Of a stretch of 64,000 nt of DNA, positions 39,362 to 49,918 are shown piece by piece (the stretch's first letter is position 1; each line of letters begins with the position of its first letter). This DNA is from Flavobacteriales bacterium UBA6772 (GTDB lineage Bacteria; Bacteroidota; Bacteroidia; Flavobacteriales; Flavobacteriaceae): positions 186,001 through 250,000 of the forward strand of contig CAJIYW010000006.1 in the NCBI GenBank assembly GCA_905181765.1, read 5' to 3'. Made by a program: the position numbers and the translations under genes. Below the pieces are notes generated by a model. It was not told the origin of the DNA and did not search any database. It saw nothing but the letters and a program-made list of their open reading frames with translations.

Positions 39362-39826
39362 ATGAAAATATACACACTTCAAAAGAAACAACAGCTACCT
39401 ATTTCATTGGATAAAGCTTGGGAGTTTTTATCTAACCCTAAAAACTTAAGTATCATTACACCAGATTACATGAGTTTTAATATTCTTTCTAAAATAGATA
39501 GACCATTATATACAGGGCAAGTAATTCAATACAATGTAACACCTCTTTTAGGTATTAAAACAAAATGGATCTCTGAAATTACGCATATAGAAGAAAAAAA
39601 ATACTTTGTAGATGTGCAAATGTACGGACCCTATGCGCTTTGGCATCACAAGCATTTTGTAAAAGAAATAGAAGGTGGAGTAGAATTAGAAGATATTATA
39701 GATTACAAAATTCCTTTAGGAATTTTAGGTCAAATGGTACATCCTTTTTTAGTAAAACCAAAATTAGAAGAAATTTTTAATTACAGACAAGAAAAATTAC
39801 TAGCACTTTTTGGTAAAATTAAATAA
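39362..39826 (+). CDS. SRPBCC family protein
   Basis: LPISLDKAWEFLSNPKNLSIITPDYMSF; WHHKHFVKEIEGGVELEDIIDYKIPLG. Confidence 0.82.
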   Translation: MKIYTLQKKQQLPISLDKAWEFLSNPKNLSIITPDYMSFNILSKIDRPLYTGQVIQYNVTPLLGIKTKWISEITHIEEKKYFVDVQMYGPYALWHHKHFVKEIEGGVELEDIIDYKIPLGILGQMVHPFLVKPKLEEIFNYRQEKLLALFGKIK

Positions 39827-39827
39827 G

Positions 39828-41132
39828 ATGAAGGATACTGTAAATATTTTTTGGTTTCGCAGAGATTTAAGATTGGATGATAATGTTGGCTTTTATAACG
39901 CTCTTAAAAGTGAACACCCTGTACTTCCTATCTTTATTTTTGATGAAGAAATTTTAAAGAAGCTTCCTAAAGACGATGCTAGGATTACTTTTATCTATGA
40001 AACGCTTCAAAAAATGCGTACTAAATTAGAAGACAAAAATACTAGCAGTATTGCCATGTTTCATGGGGAACCAGCAACTATATATAAAAATCTATTAGAA
40101 AAATATAATATAGATACCGTATTTACAAATAGAGATTACGAACCCTATGCTAAAGACAGAGATGATAAAATTCAACAATTATTAAATGATAATAATATTA
40201 AATTTAAAACATTTAAAGATCAAGTAATTTTTGAACAAAATGAAGTTACTAAAAAAGATGGTTTACCTTATGTAGTATACACACCATACATGAAGGTTTG
40301 GAAGGAGCAATTTAAAACACACACCTTAGATTTTTACTACACCAGTTCATTCTTAAAAAACTTAATACAAGATAAAGAACTACCAAATTTAACCTTATCT
40401 GATATTGGTTTTACAAAATCAAATCAAAAAATAAAAAAGCATATCGTCACACCTGCTCTTATTCAAAATTATGAAGATACACGGAACTTTCCTGCCCAGG
40501 ACTCTACCTCTAAACTAGGACCACATTTACGTTTTGGTACTGTTAGTATTCGTAAGATGATAGAAAAAGCGATTACAGAAAAAAATGAGATTTTTTGGCA
40601 AGAACTAATTTGGAGAGAATTTTTCATGCAAATTCTGTGGCATTTTCCGCATACCTCAAAAAATTCTTTTAAAGCAAAGTACGATAGAATTGACTGGCGC
40701 AATAATGAAGCTGAATTCCTTAAATGGTGTAATGGCCAAACAGGGTACCCTTTAGTTGACGCTGGAATGCGCCAACTAAATGAAACAGGTTTTATGCACA
40801 ATAGAATTAGAATGTTAGTGGGTAGTTTTTTATGCAAGCACCTATTAATAGACTGGCGATGGGGAGAAGCATATTTTGCTGAAAAATTACATGACTATGA
40901 AATGGCAAGTAATATTGGTAATTGGCAATGGGTTGCAGGCTCTGGTGTAGATGCAGCACCTTATTTTAGAATTTTTAATCCTACAACTCAAATTAAAAAA
41001 TTTGATAACGACCTAGCCTATATTAAAAAATGGGTGCCAGATTTTCAAGAATTTACATACCCTAAAGAAATGGTAGATCATAAAGAAGCAAGAGAAAGGT
41101 GCCTCGCAACCTATAAAGAAGCTTTAAATTAA
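39828..41132 (+). CDS. phrB: Class I deoxyribodipyrimidine (CPD) photolyase
   Basis: VNIFWFRRDLRLDDNVGFYNAL; GYPLVDAGMRQLNETGFMHNRIRMLVGSFLCKHLLIDWRWGEAYFAEKLHDYEMASNIGNWQWVAGSGVDAAPYFRIFNP. Confidence 0.93.
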   Translation: MKDTVNIFWFRRDLRLDDNVGFYNALKSEHPVLPIFIFDEEILKKLPKDDARITFIYETLQKMRTKLEDKNTSSIAMFHGEPATIYKNLLEKYNIDTVFTNRDYEPYAKDRDDKIQQLLNDNNIKFKTFKDQVIFEQNEVTKKDGLPYVVYTPYMKVWKEQFKTHTLDFYYTSSFLKNLIQDKELPNLTLSDIGFTKSNQKIKKHIVTPALIQNYEDTRNFPAQDSTSKLGPHLRFGTVSIRKMIEKAITEKNEIFWQELIWREFFMQILWHFPHTSKNSFKAKYDRIDWRNNEAEFLKWCNGQTGYPLVDAGMRQLNETGFMHNRIRMLVGSFLCKHLLIDWRWGEAYFAEKLHDYEMASNIGNWQWVAGSGVDAAPYFRIFNPTTQIKKFDNDLAYIKKWVPDFQEFTYPKEMVDHKEARERCLATYKEALN

Positions 41133-41285
41133 AAATCTACTTTTAATTCTACCAATCAATACTACCTTTTAATATTTTAAGCAAAATATTACAAATAAGG
41201 TACTTACACAAACAAGGTAAAAAAATAACATTTTTAGTTAGGTTGTGTTCTCAATTTTTATTTTATTTGCCAACTGAAAACAAAA

Positions 41286-41359
41286 GCCGATGTAGCTCAG
41301 CTGGCTAGAGCAGCTGATTTGTAATCAGCAGGTCGTGGGTTCGAGTCCCTCCATCGGCT
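41286..41359 (+). tRNA. tRNA-Thr (anticodon TGT)
   Basis: Acceptor GCCGATG/CATCGGC, anticodon stem-loop GCTGATTTGTAATCAGC, T arm GTGGGTTCGAGTCCCTC. Confidence 0.95.
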
Positions 41360-41369
41360 CAATTTATTC

Positions 41370-41403
41370 AAAGCTTCAAAAATTTATTTTTGAAGCTTTT
41401 TTA
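41370..41403 (+). terminator. Terminator after tRNA-Thr
   Basis: AAAGCTTCAAAAAtttaTTTTTGAAGCTTTTTT. Confidence 0.8.
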
Positions 41404-41594
41404 TTTCTATGTAGTAGAAAAGTTAAAGCTCTTATTACTTTATTAAGCAAACGATACACATATAAAATCAGAATTAAAGCGGTTTCAAGTCTCCTAAAAT
41501 TGAATTCTAAAAAAAACTGAGATAGTCCTTAAATATAGATATTTATAATACCTTTACTCTTGAGGTTAGAACTTTAACAAAATCATATTTTTTT

Positions 41595-42200
41595 ATGCTA
41601 ATTATTGGAATTGCAGGTGGAACTGGTAGTGGAAAGACAACAGTTGTAAATCAAATTATTAAACAATTACCTACAGATGAGGTATGTGTAATTTCTCAAG
41701 ACTCTTACTACAACGCTACAGACAACATGCCTTATGAAGAAAGAGCTGAAATTAATTTTGATCACCCAAGAGCTATTGATTTTAATTTAATTATTGACCA
41801 TTTAAAAGCACTCAAAGCGGGAAATACTATAGATCAGCCAGTATATTCTTTTGTAACCCACAATAGAACAAAAGATACTATTAAGACACACCCAAGAAAA
41901 GTAGTAATTGTTGAAGGAATATTGATCCTAAATAATAAGGAACTAAGAGACTTATTTGACATTAAAATATTTGTGCACGCAGAGACAGATGAGCGTTTAA
42001 TTAGAAGGTTAAAAAGAGATATCACAGAAAGAGGAAGAGATATGAATGAAGTTTTAAGCAGATATCAGACGACCTTAAAACCTATGCATCAAGAATTTAT
42101 AGAACCTACAAAAAACTTTGCAGATTTAATTATACCCAATGATAGATATAATAATGTTGCCATAGATATTGTTAGAACAGTTATTAATGAACGTTTATAG
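41595..42200 (+). CDS. udk: Uridine kinase
   Basis: IIGIAGGTGSGKTTVVNQI; SQDSYYNATDNMPYEERAEINFDHPRAIDF. Confidence 0.95.
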   Translation: MLIIGIAGGTGSGKTTVVNQIIKQLPTDEVCVISQDSYYNATDNMPYEERAEINFDHPRAIDFNLIIDHLKALKAGNTIDQPVYSFVTHNRTKDTIKTHPRKVVIVEGILILNNKELRDLFDIKIFVHAETDERLIRRLKRDITERGRDMNEVLSRYQTTLKPMHQEFIEPTKNFADLIIPNDRYNNVAIDIVRTVINERL

Positions 42201-42203
42201 CAT

Positions 42204-42521
42204 ATGACTATTAATACTCTAAAAAATAATAAAGTATTTAAAATTTTGACAAATATTTTTGTTTTAATTTTTATTCCTTTCATGATCTGGATGTTGTTTT
42301 TTGACGAGAATTCTTATTTGGTTCATAGAAAATTTAATAGCGAAATTAAAGACTTAGAAAGTACCGTATCTTTTTATAAAACTAAAATAGCAGAAGATAA
42401 AGCCACCATCATGAAACTAAATGATTCTTTGCAACTAGAACGTTTTGCAAGAGAGCAATACTTAATGAAAAAAGAAAACGAAGAGATTTATATTATAGAA
42501 TTTGATACCATAAAAAAGTAA
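42204..42521 (+). CDS. FtsB/DivIC-type septum formation initiator
   Basis: Single TM then coiled coil, ...ERFAREQYLMKKENEEIYIIEF. Confidence 0.85.
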   Translation: MTINTLKNNKVFKILTNIFVLIFIPFMIWMLFFDENSYLVHRKFNSEIKDLESTVSFYKTKIAEDKATIMKLNDSLQLERFAREQYLMKKENEEIYIIEFDTIKK

Positions 42522-43876
42522 TGAATCCATTTCTGTTTAATGAATTTATAGGAACATCATCTGCTGCTTGGAAGCAAAAAATTCAAGCAGACTTAAAGGG
42601 TGCAGATTATAATGAAACTTTGCTTTGGAAAACCAATGAAGGTATTACAGTAAAACCTTTTTACTCAAAAGAAGACAGAACAAACACAAAACTAAATCTA
42701 CCAAAAAAAGGCTTTAATATTTGTCAGACTATTTTTGTTGATAACGAGAAAATAGCAAATTCCTTAGCTCTTGATGCTTTAAGAAGAGGAGCAACTTCAA
42801 TTCAATTTATTAGTGCAAAACCTTTTAATTGCAGTTTATTATTGCAAAATATTGATATCAATACAATTTTAATATATTTTAAATTTCAGTTTTTACCCCC
42901 CGTATTTTTAGTTGAATTATCAAAATTCATAAATCCGAATAAGACGTTTATCCAATTAGATATTATTGGAAATTTGGCCGAAAACGGAAACTGGTACATC
43001 AACTTAAAAGAAGATTTCAAACAATTGGATTTTATTCTTAAATCCAATAAAAATTGTGTTTCGGTTTCTAGTGACTTATATCAAAACGCAGGCGCTACCA
43101 TTGTGCAGCAATTAGCCTATACTTTAGCCCATGCAAACGAGTATTTAAATCATTTTGGAAAAGACATAGCAGAAAAAATTCACTTTACATTTTCTGCGGG
43201 TAGTAATTACTTTTTTGAAATAGCAAAACTAAGGGCATTTAGAATTTTATGGGCAACGCTATTAAATGAATATGATCAAGAAAATAGTGCAGTACATATT
43301 TTTACGCAGCCCAGTTTAAGAAATAAAACATTATATGACTATAATATAAATATGCTTAGAACAACAACTGAGTATATGAGTGCTATCTTAGGAGGATCCC
43401 ATACGGTTTCTTCTATATCGTACGACGCTATGTACCATAAATCAAATGAATTTGGTGAACGAATTGCAAGAAATCAACTTTTAATTTTACAACAGGAAAG
43501 TTATTTACAAGAAGCACAAAATTTTGCTGATGGTACTTATTATATAGAGTCAATTACCAACCAATTAGCAGAAAAAGCATTGACCCTATTTAAACAAATA
43601 GAAAAAGGCGGTGGATTTTTAAAACAATTAAAGGCAGGAATTATTCAAAAGAAAATAGCAGAAAGTGTTGCTAAGGAGGAAGAAGACTTCCATGCTAAAA
43701 AGATTATTTTATTGGGCACCAATATGCAACCCAATAAAAATGATATAATGAAAAATGAGTTGGAATTATTCCCTTTTATAAAACAAAGAAATATAAAAAC
43801 TTTAATTGTCCCAATAAACAGAAAACGTCTTTCTGAAATCACAGAAAAAGAACGGTTAGAAAAAGAAAATGACTAG
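42521..43876 (+). CDS. mutA: Methylmalonyl-CoA mutase small (beta) subunit
   Basis: [36 protein letters not shown]; overlaps the large subunit gene. Confidence 0.9.
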   Translation: MNPFLFNEFIGTSSAAWKQKIQADLKGADYNETLLWKTNEGITVKPFYSKEDRTNTKLNLPKKGFNICQTIFVDNEKIANSLALDALRRGATSIQFISAKPFNCSLLLQNIDINTILIYFKFQFLPPVFLVELSKFINPNKTFIQLDIIGNLAENGNWYINLKEDFKQLDFILKSNKNCVSVSSDLYQNAGATIVQQLAYTLAHANEYLNHFGKDIAEKIHFTFSAGSNYFFEIAKLRAFRILWATLLNEYDQENSAVHIFTQPSLRNKTLYDYNINMLRTTTEYMSAILGGSHTVSSISYDAMYHKSNEFGERIARNQLLILQQESYLQEAQNFADGTYYIESITNQLAEKALTLFKQIEKGGGFLKQLKAGIIQKKIAESVAKEEEDFHAKKIILLGTNMQPNKNDIMKNELELFPFIKQRNIKTLIVPINRKRLSEITEKERLEKEND

Positions 43877-45932
43877 AAAATCATTTGAACATATCAAACT
43901 TAAAAGTGCTAAAACAGCAACTCCACAAAGCTTTAAACATGAAGATTTTGTAGCAGGAATTGCACCTAATTTAAGAGGACCTTATAGTACAATGTACGTT
44001 AGAAGGCCTTGGACAATTAGGCAATATGCAGGTTTCTCTACCGCAGAAGAAAGTAATGCTTTTTATAAAAGAAACTTAGAAGCCGGTCAAAAAGGACTCT
44101 CTGTAGCTTTTGATTTAGCCACCCATAGAGGTTACGATTCAGATCATGAACGCGTGCAAGGAGATGTAGGTAAAGCAGGTGTTGCCATAGATTCTGTAGA
44201 AGATATGAAAGTTTTATTTGACGAAATTCCGTTAGACAAAATGTCTGTTTCTATGACTATGAATGGCGCTGTATTACCCATTTTAGCCTTTTATATCGTT
44301 GCTGCACAAGAACAAGGTGTCTCTTTAGAAAACTTAACAGGAACCATTCAAAATGACATATTAAAGGAGTTTATGGTTCGTAATACTTATATCTACCCTC
44401 CTGCACCATCTATGAAGATTATTGCTGATATATTTAAATACACCAGCGATAAGATGCCAAAATACAATTCAATATCAATTTCTGGTTATCATATGCAAGA
44501 AGCTGGTGCCACTGCAGAAATTGAATTAGCATATACGCTTGCAGACGGTTTAGAATATATTAGAAAAGGTATTGACGCAGGAATGGATATTGATTCATTT
44601 GCACCACGATTGTCCTTCTTTTGGGCAATAGGAATGGATCATTTTACAGAAATAGCCAAATTAAGAGCAGCAAGAATGTTATGGGCAAAAATTGTAAAGA
44701 AATTCAACCCTAAAAATCAAAAATCTTTAGCACTAAGAACGCATTGCCAAACTAGTGGTTGGAGCTTAACAGAACAAGATCCTTTTAACAATGTTGCAAG
44801 AACAACAATAGAGGCAATGGCGGCAACATTTGGTGGCACACAAAGTCTGCATACAAATGCATTAGATGAAGCAATTGCGCTACCCACAGACTTTTCTGCT
44901 AGAATTGCTAGAAACACACAAATCTACTTACAGGAAGAAACGTATATAACAAAAACCGTAGATCCTTGGGCAGGAAGTTACCATGTAGAAGAACTAACAG
45001 AAAATATAGCCAATAAGGCTTGGAAACTAATTGAAGAAGTTGAAAAGTTAGGCGGGATGACTAAAGCTATTGAGAAAGGAATTCCGAAAATGAGAATTGA
45101 AGAGGCAGCAGCAATCAAACAAGCAAAAATAGACAGCGGACAAGATATAATTGTTGGCGTAAATAAATATCAGTTAGAAAAGGAAGACCCCTTACATTTT
45201 TTAGAGGTAGATAATGAAGCGGTTCGAAACTCTCAAATTGAAAGATTAAATGAGTTAAAAGCGAACAGAAATAATACCGCTGTAAAGGAATCTTTATCAG
45301 CAATAACTAAAGCTGCAAAATCTGGAAAAGAAAACTTATTAGATTTGGCCGTTACAGCTGCGAAAAATAGAGCTACATTAGGAGAAATCTCTGATGCTTT
45401 AGAACTTGTATATGGCAGGCATAAAGCAGTACATAAAACAATATCTGGCGTGTATAGCAAAGAAATAAAAGAAGATCCATTATTTAAAAAAGCAAAAGAG
45501 TTTGCAAATAAATTTGCAGAATTAGAAGGCAGACGACCAAGAATTATGATTGCTAAATTAGGACAAGATGGCCATGATAGAGGTGCAAAAGTAGTAGCCA
45601 CTGGCTATGCCGACTTAGGTTTTGATGTAGATATTGGGCCACTTTTTCAAACACCAAAAGAAGCTACAAAGCAGGCTGTAGAAAATGATGTGCATATTCT
45701 CGGAGTTTCCTCTTTAGCAGCCGGACATAAAACATTGGTCCCTCAAGTTATTGCAGAATTAAAAAGGTATCAACGTGAAGACATAATGGTAATTGTGGGT
45801 GGTGTAATCCCTGCTCAAGACTATCAATTTCTGTTTGATGCTGGTGCTGTTGGGGTTTTTGGTCCTGGAACAAAAATCGCCCAAGCAGCAATAGATATGC
45901 TCACCATTTTAATTGACAGCGTTCCAGAATAA
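43869..45932 (+). CDS. mutB: Methylmalonyl-CoA mutase large (alpha) subunit with B12-binding domain
   Basis: [66 protein letters not shown] (DxHxxG). Confidence 0.96.
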   Translation: MTRKSFEHIKLKSAKTATPQSFKHEDFVAGIAPNLRGPYSTMYVRRPWTIRQYAGFSTAEESNAFYKRNLEAGQKGLSVAFDLATHRGYDSDHERVQGDVGKAGVAIDSVEDMKVLFDEIPLDKMSVSMTMNGAVLPILAFYIVAAQEQGVSLENLTGTIQNDILKEFMVRNTYIYPPAPSMKIIADIFKYTSDKMPKYNSISISGYHMQEAGATAEIELAYTLADGLEYIRKGIDAGMDIDSFAPRLSFFWAIGMDHFTEIAKLRAARMLWAKIVKKFNPKNQKSLALRTHCQTSGWSLTEQDPFNNVARTTIEAMAATFGGTQSLHTNALDEAIALPTDFSARIARNTQIYLQEETYITKTVDPWAGSYHVEELTENIANKAWKLIEEVEKLGGMTKAIEKGIPKMRIEEAAAIKQAKIDSGQDIIVGVNKYQLEKEDPLHFLEVDNEAVRNSQIERLNELKANRNNTAVKESLSAITKAAKSGKENLLDLAVTAAKNRATLGEISDALELVYGRHKAVHKTISGVYSKEIKEDPLFKKAKEFANKFAELEGRRPRIMIAKLGQDGHDRGAKVVATGYADLGFDVDIGPLFQTPKEATKQAVENDVHILGVSSLAAGHKTLVPQVIAELKRYQREDIMVIVGGVIPAQDYQFLFDAGAVGVFGPGTKIAQAAIDMLTILIDSVPE

Positions 45933-46036
45933 GTAGGTATTCAGACCTACCATTCAAAGACAAATACTTTATTATTTTTAACAGTTCTTAACAAGAAAAA
46001 TACGGCACTCTTAGATAGTTTTCCTCCTTTTATGCT

Positions 46037-46044
46037 TAAATTTG
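46037..46044 (+). promoter_or_regulatory. -7 element (TAAATTTG) upstream of ccsBA
   Basis: TAnnTTTG consensus about 30 nt before ATG 46073. Confidence 0.5.
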
Positions 46045-46072
46045 CAGTAGATTAAAAACTACTTCAAAAAGG

Positions 46073-49000
46073 ATGAAAAAATTATTCGATTTCCTATATT
46101 CTACAAGATTAACAGCTGTTTTATTTATCTTGTTTGCAACTGCAATGGCAATTGCCACATTCATAGAAAACGATTTTGGTACACAAACCTCTAAAGCACT
46201 AATTTATAATGCTTGGTGGTTCGAGGCAATTATGGGCTTTTTTGTAATTAATTTCTTTGGAAATATATTCAGATACCGCCTTTATAAAAAAGAGAAATGG
46301 CCAGTTTTAATGTTCCATACATCTTTTTTATTAATCCTAGTTGGTGCAGGAATTACTCGTTATGTTGGTTATGAAGGCATTATGCTTATTGAAGAAGGTG
46401 AAACTACCAATCAGTTTCTATCTGAAACCACCTATTTAAATGCTGTTGTAGATGATGGAAACTCTCAAAAACCAGAAATAAATGCACCAATAATGCTCTC
46501 TGCTTGGGGAACCAATTCTTGGACTTATACAGATTCATTTCAAACAAAAGAAAAAAGTATTGATATTAAATTTGAGTTAGTAGATTATATCCCGTGGGCT
46601 GAAAAAAACTTAGTTGAAGATGAAAATGGTATAGAACATTTATTTTTTGTGGAGTCTTCTGAAGGTTCCCGTCATGAGCATTGGATTAAAAAAGGTACGA
46701 TCCAAAATATACATGGTATTTTAGTTGGTTTTGATGCAGATAATGACAATTCAACCATCAATTTTATAAATAAAAATGGTGTATTAAAAATGATTTCTAA
46801 AGACAATGGAGATTGGTTTAGAATGGCAGATCAAGAAAAAGGCAAGATTACTAAAGATTCTTTACAAGACTTTCAATATCTAACACTTCATACTATTGGT
46901 GAACTACAATTTGTAATCCCTAGACCAGCAGAAAAAGGGATTATGAAAACGATTAGTGGCGCAAAGAATGACAAAATACAAGATGTTATTTTAATAGATA
47001 TTACTGCTAATAACAAAACAGAACGTTTAGAATTAAAAGGAGGGAAATTTAATTCTGACGGTTCTAAAGAAGTGTCTGTTGGTGGCTTAAATTTTAGAGT
47101 TTTATATGGTTCAAAAACATTAAAAACTCCTTTTAGTATAAAATTAAACGATTTTCAACTAGATAAATATCCAGGATCTGAGAGTGCAGCAGCCTATGCA
47201 AGTGAGGTAACAATTATAGACCCAAAAGAAACTTTTGACTATAAAATTTTTATGAATCATATTTTAGATCACAGAGGTTATAAATTCTTTCAAGCAAGTT
47301 ATGATTTATCTGACGGCAAAGAAGAAACGCACCTTTCTGTAAATCACGATTTTCTTGGGACTTTTGTTACGTATTTAGGATACTCCCTTTTATACATTGG
47401 TATGATTTGTATTCTTTTTGCAAAAAATACTAGATTTGACGTTTTGAAAAAAGGACTAGCAAAAATTAAAAAGAAAAAATTAACCATGTCTATTGTGGCT
47501 ACTTTGTTTTTATCTAGTTTCACTTTTGGGCAACATGAAAATACGCATCAACCAAATAAAATTACCACACATCAAATAGATTCGATTTTAGAAGCCAATA
47601 GGGTAGATGCAAAACATGCAGAAAGCTTTAATAAATTGGTAATTCAGGATAATGGTAGAATGAAACCTGCACATACTTTTGCTTCAGAATTGGTAAGAAA
47701 AGTAAGCAAAACAGAAAAATTTAAAGATATGGAACCTAGCCAGGTTTTATTATCTATTATTGAAAACCCCAGACTTTGGTTTGAAGTTCCGGTAATTTAT
47801 TTAGAAAAAGGAAATACCGAAATTAGAGAATTTATAGGTGTTGCAAAAACTACTGAATATGCAGCTTTATCAGACTTTATAACACCTACAGGAATTTATA
47901 AGATAAAAGAGAAGGTTGCAGAAGCACAAAAGACGAAAATAAAAAATAAATTTCAAAAAGATATCATTAAAATAGACAGAAGAATTGGTTTGTTATATTC
48001 AGCAATTGGCGGTGGTATTTTAAAAATTTACCCTATTCCTAAAGATGAAAATAACAAATGGGTCTCACAACCAGAAACCTCAACCGCTAATTTTACAGGC
48101 ACAGATTCTGTTTTTGTGCGTCAATCTCTGCCAGTTTATATTCAATTTTTACAGAAAGCAAAAAAAACAAATGACTATTCTGAAGCAAATAAAATTTTAG
48201 ACGGTATAAAGAAATTTCAACAAAAATTTGGTTCAGAAGTTCGTCCATCAGAAAAGAAAATAGATTTAGAGATTTCGTATAACAAGATTCAACCGTTTCA
48301 GTTACTTTCTAAGTATTACGGTTATGCTAGTTTGTTTTTAATCCTTTTTGTGATTTGGCAAATTTTCACTTCAAAACCATGGATTAATATTGTTGTAAAA
48401 ATATTGGTTGGTATTGTAATTGGTTTATTTGTATTTCACACCTTAGGATTGATATCGAGATGGTATATTAGTGGTTATGCTCCTTGGAGTAATGCTTATG
48501 AGTCTATTATTTTTGTTGCTTGGGCAACTATGTTGTTTGGTCTTATCATCGGAAGAAGATCTGCACTTACAATTACTGCAACCACTTTTTTAGTTGCTAT
48601 TACCTTAGGTTTTGCACATCAAAACTGGTTAGATCCAGAGATTGCTAATTTACAACCTGTTTTAAATTCTTGGTGGCTTTTAGTACACACTTCTATTATT
48701 GTTGCCAGTTATGGGCCGCTTTCTTTAGGAATGATTTTAGGGGTTTTTGCACTCTTTTTAATGGCATTTACCAATGAAAAGAATAAGAAGAAAATGGATT
48801 TAAACATTAAAGAGATTACTATTATTAATGAAATGGCAGTTACTGTTGGTTTAATTATGTTAACTATTGGTAACTTTTTAGGAGGAATGTGGGCCAATGA
48901 AAGTTGGGGCCGTTATTGGGGATGGGATCCCAAAGAAACTTGGGCACTAATTTCTATAATGGTTTATGCCTTTGTATTGCATATGCGTTTAATACCTGGT

Positions 49001-49216
49001 TTACGTGGTAGGTTTACCTTTAACTTATGGTCTATAATTGCATACGCATCTATTATGATGACTTATTTTGGAGTAAACTTCTACTTAGCTGGTTTGCACT
49101 CTTATGCTAGTGGAGATAGAGTTATTACACCAACTTCAATTTATTACTCTATTGGTTTTGTTGCTATTTTAGGAACATTTGCTTTTATCAAATATAAAAA
49201 ATATTATAAAAAATAA
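46073..49216 (+). CDS. Fused cytochrome c biogenesis protein CcsBA (ResB-ResC fusion)
   Basis: ResB-like N-terminus; ResC WGRYWGWDPKETWALISIMVYAFVLHMR. Confidence 0.93.
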   Translation: MKKLFDFLYSTRLTAVLFILFATAMAIATFIENDFGTQTSKALIYNAWWFEAIMGFFVINFFGNIFRYRLYKKEKWPVLMFHTSFLLILVGAGITRYVGYEGIMLIEEGETTNQFLSETTYLNAVVDDGNSQKPEINAPIMLSAWGTNSWTYTDSFQTKEKSIDIKFELVDYIPWAEKNLVEDENGIEHLFFVESSEGSRHEHWIKKGTIQNIHGILVGFDADNDNSTINFINKNGVLKMISKDNGDWFRMADQEKGKITKDSLQDFQYLTLHTIGELQFVIPRPAEKGIMKTISGAKNDKIQDVILIDITANNKTERLELKGGKFNSDGSKEVSVGGLNFRVLYGSKTLKTPFSIKLNDFQLDKYPGSESAAAYASEVTIIDPKETFDYKIFMNHILDHRGYKFFQASYDLSDGKEETHLSVNHDFLGTFVTYLGYSLLYIGMICILFAKNTRFDVLKKGLAKIKKKKLTMSIVATLFLSSFTFGQHENTHQPNKITTHQIDSILEANRVDAKHAESFNKLVIQDNGRMKPAHTFASELVRKVSKTEKFKDMEPSQVLLSIIENPRLWFEVPVIYLEKGNTEIREFIGVAKTTEYAALSDFITPTGIYKIKEKVAEAQKTKIKNKFQKDIIKIDRRIGLLYSAIGGGILKIYPIPKDENNKWVSQPETSTANFTGTDSVFVRQSLPVYIQFLQKAKKTNDYSEANKILDGIKKFQQKFGSEVRPSEKKIDLEISYNKIQPFQLLSKYYGYASLFLILFVIWQIFTSKPWINIVVKILVGIVIGLFVFHTLGLISRWYISGYAPWSNAYESIIFVAWATMLFGLIIGRRSALTITATTFLVAITLGFAHQNWLDPEIANLQPVLNSWWLLVHTSIIVASYGPLSLGMILGVFALFLMAFTNEKNKKKMDLNIKEITIINEMAVTVGLIMLTIGNFLGGMWANESWGRYWGWDPKETWALISIMVYAFVLHMRLIPGLRGRFTFNLWSIIAYASIMMTYFGVNFYLAGLHSYASGDRVITPTSIYYSIGFVAILGTFAFIKYKKYYKK

Positions 49217-49322
49217 TTTTACAGAGAAGTACCTAAATATTTTCATAAGAAAATGTATTTTTGTTCTTTAAAATAAATCATAACTATTCGAATTTACTCG
49301 AGGTTACAAAAGAAAAAAATCT

Positions 49323-49838
49323 ATGTTTCATAAAAATATAAAGCTAATTTTAGCTGGTTTAATTGCAGTTTGGGCAGTATATCAATTTAGTCAAGGAAAT
49401 ATTATGAACGGAATTTCTGTTTTATTATTAGCTGGCCTTTTTGTTTTATTCTACTTTAAAAATGAGTTTATCTTACTGGCTTTTTTACAACTTCGTAAAC
49501 AAAATTTTCCAGGAACTCAAAAATGGTTAGGTTATATTAAAAACCCAGAAGCTGCGTTGACTGTTAAACAACAAGGCTATTTTAACTATCTACATGGTAT
49601 TATTTTAAGTCAGACAAACATGACACAAGCTGAGAAGTATTTGCGTAAGGCCATAAAATTAGGCTTGGCAATGGATCATGATTTAGCAATGGCAAAACTA
49701 CAATTAGCAGGAATCTCTATGACTAAAAGACGTAAACGAGAAGCTACCATTTTAATGGCAGAAGCTAAAAAGTTAGACAAGCATGGTATGCTAAAAGAAC
49801 AAATGCAAATGATGAAGCAGCAAATGAAAAAAATCTAA
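49323..49838 (+). CDS. Membrane protein with TPR-like repeats
   Basis: Two N-terminal TM helices, then YFNYLHGIILSQTNMTQAEKYLRKAIKLGL. Confidence 0.65.
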   Translation: MFHKNIKLILAGLIAVWAVYQFSQGNIMNGISVLLLAGLFVLFYFKNEFILLAFLQLRKQNFPGTQKWLGYIKNPEAALTVKQQGYFNYLHGIILSQTNMTQAEKYLRKAIKLGLAMDHDLAMAKLQLAGISMTKRRKREATILMAEAKKLDKHGMLKEQMQMMKQQMKKI

Positions 49839-49862
49839 GCTTCTTTTTATTATCTTAAATAC

Positions 49863-49897
49863 AAAAAAATCCGATGAAGCTTCATCGGATTTTTTTT
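49863..49897. terminator. Intrinsic bidirectional terminator
   Basis: AAAAAAATCCGATGAAGCTTCATCGGATTTTTTT. Confidence 0.9.
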
Positions 49898-49918
49898 GTA
49901 TTTATAGAAAAGAATATT

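Noticed and set aside
41335-41520. 61-aa ORF starting in tRNA-Thr
   Set aside because: Begins in the tRNA T arm and crosses its terminator; no homology signal.
45937-45954. Small hairpin GTAGGTattcagACCTAC after mutB
   Set aside because: Short stem with no following T tract; insufficient support for a terminator or regulatory RNA.
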